Below the pieces are notes generated by a model, which saw only the letters and a list, made by a program, of their open reading frames with translations, was not told the origin of the DNA and made no database searches. A DNA stretch of 9,012 nt from an uncultured Pelagibacteraceae bacterium (GTDB taxonomy: Bacteria > Pseudomonadota > Alphaproteobacteria > Pelagibacterales > Pelagibacteraceae), in NCBI GenBank assembly GCA_902630915.1, contig CACOWD010000014.1:1-9012 (forward strand). The letters run 5' to 3'. Positions 6,548 to 9,012 of this stretch are shown here, piece after piece; position 1 is the stretch's first letter; each line of letters starts with the position of its first letter. The translations under genes were made by a program, and so were the position numbers.

Positions 6548-7852
6548 CTAATTTCTGTAATCAGCATTAATATCGATATAATCATGTGTAAAATCACATG
6601 TGTAACATTTAAAAGCATCATTTCCGAGTTTTAAATTAATTTCTACCTCGATAGAATCCCACTGCATATATTCTTTTAATTTATTTTCTTCATAACTTTC
6701 AGATACTCTTCCATTCTCAGCTACAATAAAGTTACCAATTTTTATTTTTAGTTTTTTGATGTCTACTGCTTCACCAGATTTACCTATACCCATTACAATC
6801 CTTCCCCAATTAGGGTCCTCTCCTGCAACAGCAGTTTTAACTAAAGGCGAGTTAGCAATTGAAAAAGCAATATTTTTTGCACTACTAAGTGATTTGGCAT
6901 TAATGACATTAATAGTCAAAAACTTTTTGGCTCCCTCACCATCCACAACAACTTGTTTTGCTAAATTCAAGCATAGTTTCTTTAACGCTAATTCGAATTT
7001 TTGAATAACTTTATCGGTTAAAGATAAGTTTTGACCAATTTTTAAAGCCCTTGTAGAAAATATTGACACCATGTCGTTGGTAGATTGATCACTATCTACA
7101 GTAATAGCATTAAAAGAATTAGCAACTGCTCTTTTGAGCAGTGTTTTTAACAAATTAGAATTAATATCTGCATTAGTAAATATAAAAGACAGCATTGTTG
7201 CAAGATTTGGAGCTATCATTCCTGAGCCTTTTGCTACTCCGCAAATTCTTATTAATTCATCTCCAATAATTATTTCTTCATAGGCAACTTTGGGCTTAGT
7301 ATCAGTTGTCATAATTGCAGAAGCTATTTTCAACCAATACATTTTATTGTGTTCACTTCTTAATCTATCAACTAAGTCGCTTAATCTATCTTTTACTTTT
7401 TCTACCGGAAATTCTTCACCGATAACTCCTGTTGATGCAAAAATTAAATCTTTAACTTTTACTGTTTCACTTGTGCCTTTTTGAGATTTAGACTCTTTTA
7501 TTGTCAAAATTCTTGATAAATTTTTAGCTAAAATATCAATACTTTCTTTTCCTTGCCTTCCGGTAAAAGTATTAGCGTTTTTTGTATTGACCAATAAAGC
7601 TTTAATAATTTTTTTATGCGAGGAATTATTCCATGGTATGAACTCTGATGTAATGCTATTTGATGTAGTTAAAGTTGCATAATTTGCACCTTTGCCAAAA
7701 TAAAATAGAGCAAGATCATCTCTGCCATCTCCATACAAATCTGCTGAAATAGACGACATTTCTAAGCCGTCAATTTGCTTAAGATTTTGAAACTCACCCA
7801 TTTTAGATAATTTGTTTTTATCTTTTAAGAAATTTTTGATGTTAATTGTCAT
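6548..7852 (-). CDS. argJ: Arginine biosynthesis protein ArgJ (glutamate/ornithine N-acetyltransferase)
   Basis: ArgJ moves the acetyl group from N-acetylornithine to glutamate, recycling acetyl in arginine synthesis; some homologues also make N-acetylglutamate from acetyl-CoA. Whether this one is mono- or bifunctional cannot be told. The 434 residues fit the precursor form. Visible signatures are NANTFTGRQG (92-101), STGVIGE (140-146, oxyanion region), MTTDTKPK (181-188) and KGSGMIAPNLATMLSF (208-223). Self-cleavage should occur between Ala218 and Thr219, leaving Thr219 as the nucleophile of the beta chain. GEDPNWGRI and the C-terminal DYIDINADYR complete the match. The start gives an extension of about 20 residues before the first conserved region; Met18 is a less likely alternative. 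No Shine-Dalgarno sequence is present. It is divergent from secA and leads the two-gene unit with DUF1178. It ends with TAG. Confidence 0.96.
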   Translation of the reverse strand: MTINIKNFLKDKNKLSKMGEFQNLKQIDGLEMSSISADLYGDGRDDLALFYFGKGANYATLTTSNSITSEFIPWNNSSHKKIIKALLVNTKNANTFTGRQGKESIDILAKNLSRILTIKESKSQKGTSETVKVKDLIFASTGVIGEEFPVEKVKDRLSDLVDRLRSEHNKMYWLKIASAIMTTDTKPKVAYEEIIIGDELIRICGVAKGSGMIAPNLATMLSFIFTNADINSNLLKTLLKRAVANSFNAITVDSDQSTNDMVSIFSTRALKIGQNLSLTDKVIQKFELALKKLCLNLAKQVVVDGEGAKKFLTINVINAKSLSSAKNIAFSIANSPLVKTAVAGEDPNWGRIVMGIGKSGEAVDIKKLKIKIGNFIVAENGRVSESYEENKLKEYMQWDSIEVEINLKLGNDAFKCYTCDFTHDYIDINADYRN

Positions 7853-7896
7853 AATTGCTATTTAATTTAACTTATAAATACATATATAGAGGTAAT
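7853..7896. promoter_or_regulatory. Divergent argJ / secA promoter region
   Basis: This 44-base AT-rich gap lies between two divergent starts. A plus-strand TATAAA (7873-7878) and a minus-strand TATAAG (7876-7871) overlap at the palindrome TTATAA; each lies 18 bases from its ATG, which would give short leaders. A TTGTCA (7846-7851) at the argJ start is -35-like but 21 bases from TATAAA, too far for a standard promoter. The promoters must be in or near this gap unless transcription comes from farther away, but the exact boxes are tentative. Confidence 0.42.
7888..7893 (+). promoter_or_regulatory. Shine-Dalgarno sequence of secA
   Basis: AGAGGT lies 3 bases before the ATG at 7897 (4 bases from its GG). 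It is the only clear Shine-Dalgarno match among the gene starts in this window, and it supports the chosen secA start together with the typical SecA N-terminus. Confidence 0.72.
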
Positions 7897-9012
7897 ATGA
7901 ATTTATTTACAAGGACTTTTAGTAAAATATTTAAAAGCTCTAATCAACAAGAATTAGATAAAATCCAAAATCTAGTCTCAGCAATAAACGATAAAGAGAG
8001 TGAGATTAAGTCTCTGTCTCAAAGTGATTTTAGAGAAAAAACTGCAAACCTAAAAAAAAATGTTCAAAATGGTTCGCTTCAGTTGGATAGTGTAATCCCA
8101 ACGAGTTTTGCCATGGTTAGAGAAGCAGCAAATAGAACTCTGGGTGAGAGACATTATGATGTTCAAGTTGCAGGGGGATTAATACTTCATAAAGGTAAAA
8201 TTGCTGAGATGAAAACTGGTGAGGGTAAGACATTAGTTTCAACTTTACCAGCATACCTAAACTCTTTAACGGGAAAAGGTGTGCATATTGTAACCGTAAA
8301 TGATTATCTAGCCAAAAGGGATGCCGCGTGGATGGGAAAAGTATTTGAGTACTTAGGTATCTCGACAGGTTGCGTTACAAATGACCTTGAAGACGTCGAA
8401 AGAAAAAAAAATTACTCTTTGGATGTAACATATGCAACAAACAACGAGCTTGGTTTTGACTATCTTAGAGACAATATGAAATATGAAATTAATGAAATGG
8501 TACAAAGAGATCACAATTTTTGCATAGTGGACGAGGTTGATAGTATTTTAATAGATGAGTCTAGAACTCCGCTAATTATTTCAGGAAAATTAGAAGATAA
8601 AACTACCCTTTACTCAACAACAAATAATTTTATTAAACACTTACAAAAGCATGATTATGAATTAGATGAAAAAAATAAGAATGTAATTTTAACTGACAAA
8701 GGTGTCGATAGAGTTGAAAAATTAGCAACTCAAAATAACATTCTTAAAAATAATAATTTTTATGATCCAGCCAATTTGGATTTAGTTCATCATACTAATC
8801 AGGCATTAAAAGCAAATTTAATTTTTAAAAAAGATACTGACTATATTGTTAGAGATGGAAAAGTTCAGATTATTGACGAATTTACTGGAAGAGTGATGAG
8901 CGGTCGAAGGTTTTCTGATGGCTTACATCAGGCGATTGAGGCAAAAGAAAATGTGAAGATAGAGGAAGAAAACCAGACACTTGCATCAATAACGTATCAA
9001 AATTATTTTAGA
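7897..9012 (+). CDS. secA: Preprotein translocase ATPase SecA, 3'-truncated
   Basis: SecA is the ATPase motor that drives unfolded preproteins through SecYEG across the inner membrane. The frame stays open to the last base, giving 372 residues; SecA is usually 850-900 long, so more than half lies outside the window. Visible parts: the N-terminal region with [20 protein letters not shown] (71-90), Walker A in MKTGEGKT (105-112), [13 protein letters not shown] (134-146), [11 protein letters not shown] (183-193), Walker B DEVDS (212-216) and SRTPLIISG (222-230). The preprotein cross-linking domain follows (about 231-355), then [20 protein letters not shown] (327-346) leading back into the first nucleotide-binding fold. 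All seen ATPase motifs are intact. The C-terminal half, including any zinc-binding tail for SecB, is out of view. A Shine-Dalgarno sequence supports the start. It is divergent from argJ, a common alphaproteobacterial neighbour. Confidence 0.97.
   Translation, partial: MNLFTRTFSKIFKSSNQQELDKIQNLVSAINDKESEIKSLSQSDFREKTANLKKNVQNGSLQLDSVIPTSFAMVREAANRTLGERHYDVQVAGGLILHKGKIAEMKTGEGKTLVSTLPAYLNSLTGKGVHIVTVNDYLAKRDAAWMGKVFEYLGISTGCVTNDLEDVERKKNYSLDVTYATNNELGFDYLRDNMKYEINEMVQRDHNFCIVDEVDSILIDESRTPLIISGKLEDKTTLYSTTNNFIKHLQKHDYELDEKNKNVILTDKGVDRVEKLATQNNILKNNNFYDPANLDLVHHTNQALKANLIFKKDTDYIVRDGKVQIIDEFTGRVMSGRRFSDGLHQAIEAKENVKIEEENQTLASITYQNYFR

Noticed and set aside
6756..7004. Plus-strand open frame of 82 codons
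   Set aside because: It is an antisense shadow of argJ with no recognisable domain.
7290..7484. Plus-strand open frame of 64 codons
   Set aside because: It is an antisense shadow of argJ with no recognisable features.
1..9012. tRNA, rRNA, CRISPR array, insertion sequence or defence island
   Set aside because: Almost all of the window is covered by recognisable housekeeping genes, and the few gaps are too short for any of these.

Overview
This is an ordinary, very gene-dense stretch of a low-G+C bacterial chromosome (one sampled 60-base line is about one-third G+C). The best guess for the source is a streamlined alphaproteobacterium of the SAR11/Pelagibacterales type. The reasons are the composition, Lys/Asn/Ile-rich proteins, the alphaproteobacterial marker family DUF4167 directly after prmC, the ubiG–lysC divergent pair, and argJ next to secA. 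The taxonomic placement is an inference from gene content and order, not from a search.

Layout from left to right. (1) Positions 1-762, plus strand: the 3' part of a cell-wall M23 (LytM) endopeptidase gene, ending at a hairpin/T-tract terminator. (2) Positions 755-5352, minus strand: a tightly packed five-gene run, in transcription order lysC, ispG, prfA, prmC, DUF4167, with junctions of 0, +3, -1 and +9 bases. (3) A 59-base divergent intergenic region, then ubiG on the plus strand (5412-6134). (4) Positions 6131-7852, minus strand: an argJ–DUF1178 pair separated by 3 bases. (5) A 44-base divergent intergenic region, then secA on the plus strand from 7897, cut off by the window end after 372 codons.

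The genes are housekeeping. lysC serves aspartate-family amino-acid synthesis, ispG the MEP isoprenoid pathway, and prfA and prmC translation termination (PrmC methylates the GGQ glutamine of PrfA). ubiG acts in ubiquinone synthesis, argJ in arginine synthesis, secA in protein export, and the M23 enzyme in peptidoglycan remodelling. DUF4167 and DUF1178 are the only products without a firm function. Non-coding DNA between genes totals about 118 bases, and three gene pairs overlap.

I see no mobile element, CRISPR array, tRNA, rRNA, riboswitch, phage gene or defence system, and no stretch over 60 bases without a gene. I found no exciting undescribed system. The points most worth a second look are the convergent M23/DUF4167 overlap carrying a terminator inside coding DNA, the uncharacterised Asn/Arg-rich DUF4167 protein in a translation-termination operon, ispG sitting between lysC and prfA, and the near absence of Shine-Dalgarno sequences except before secA.
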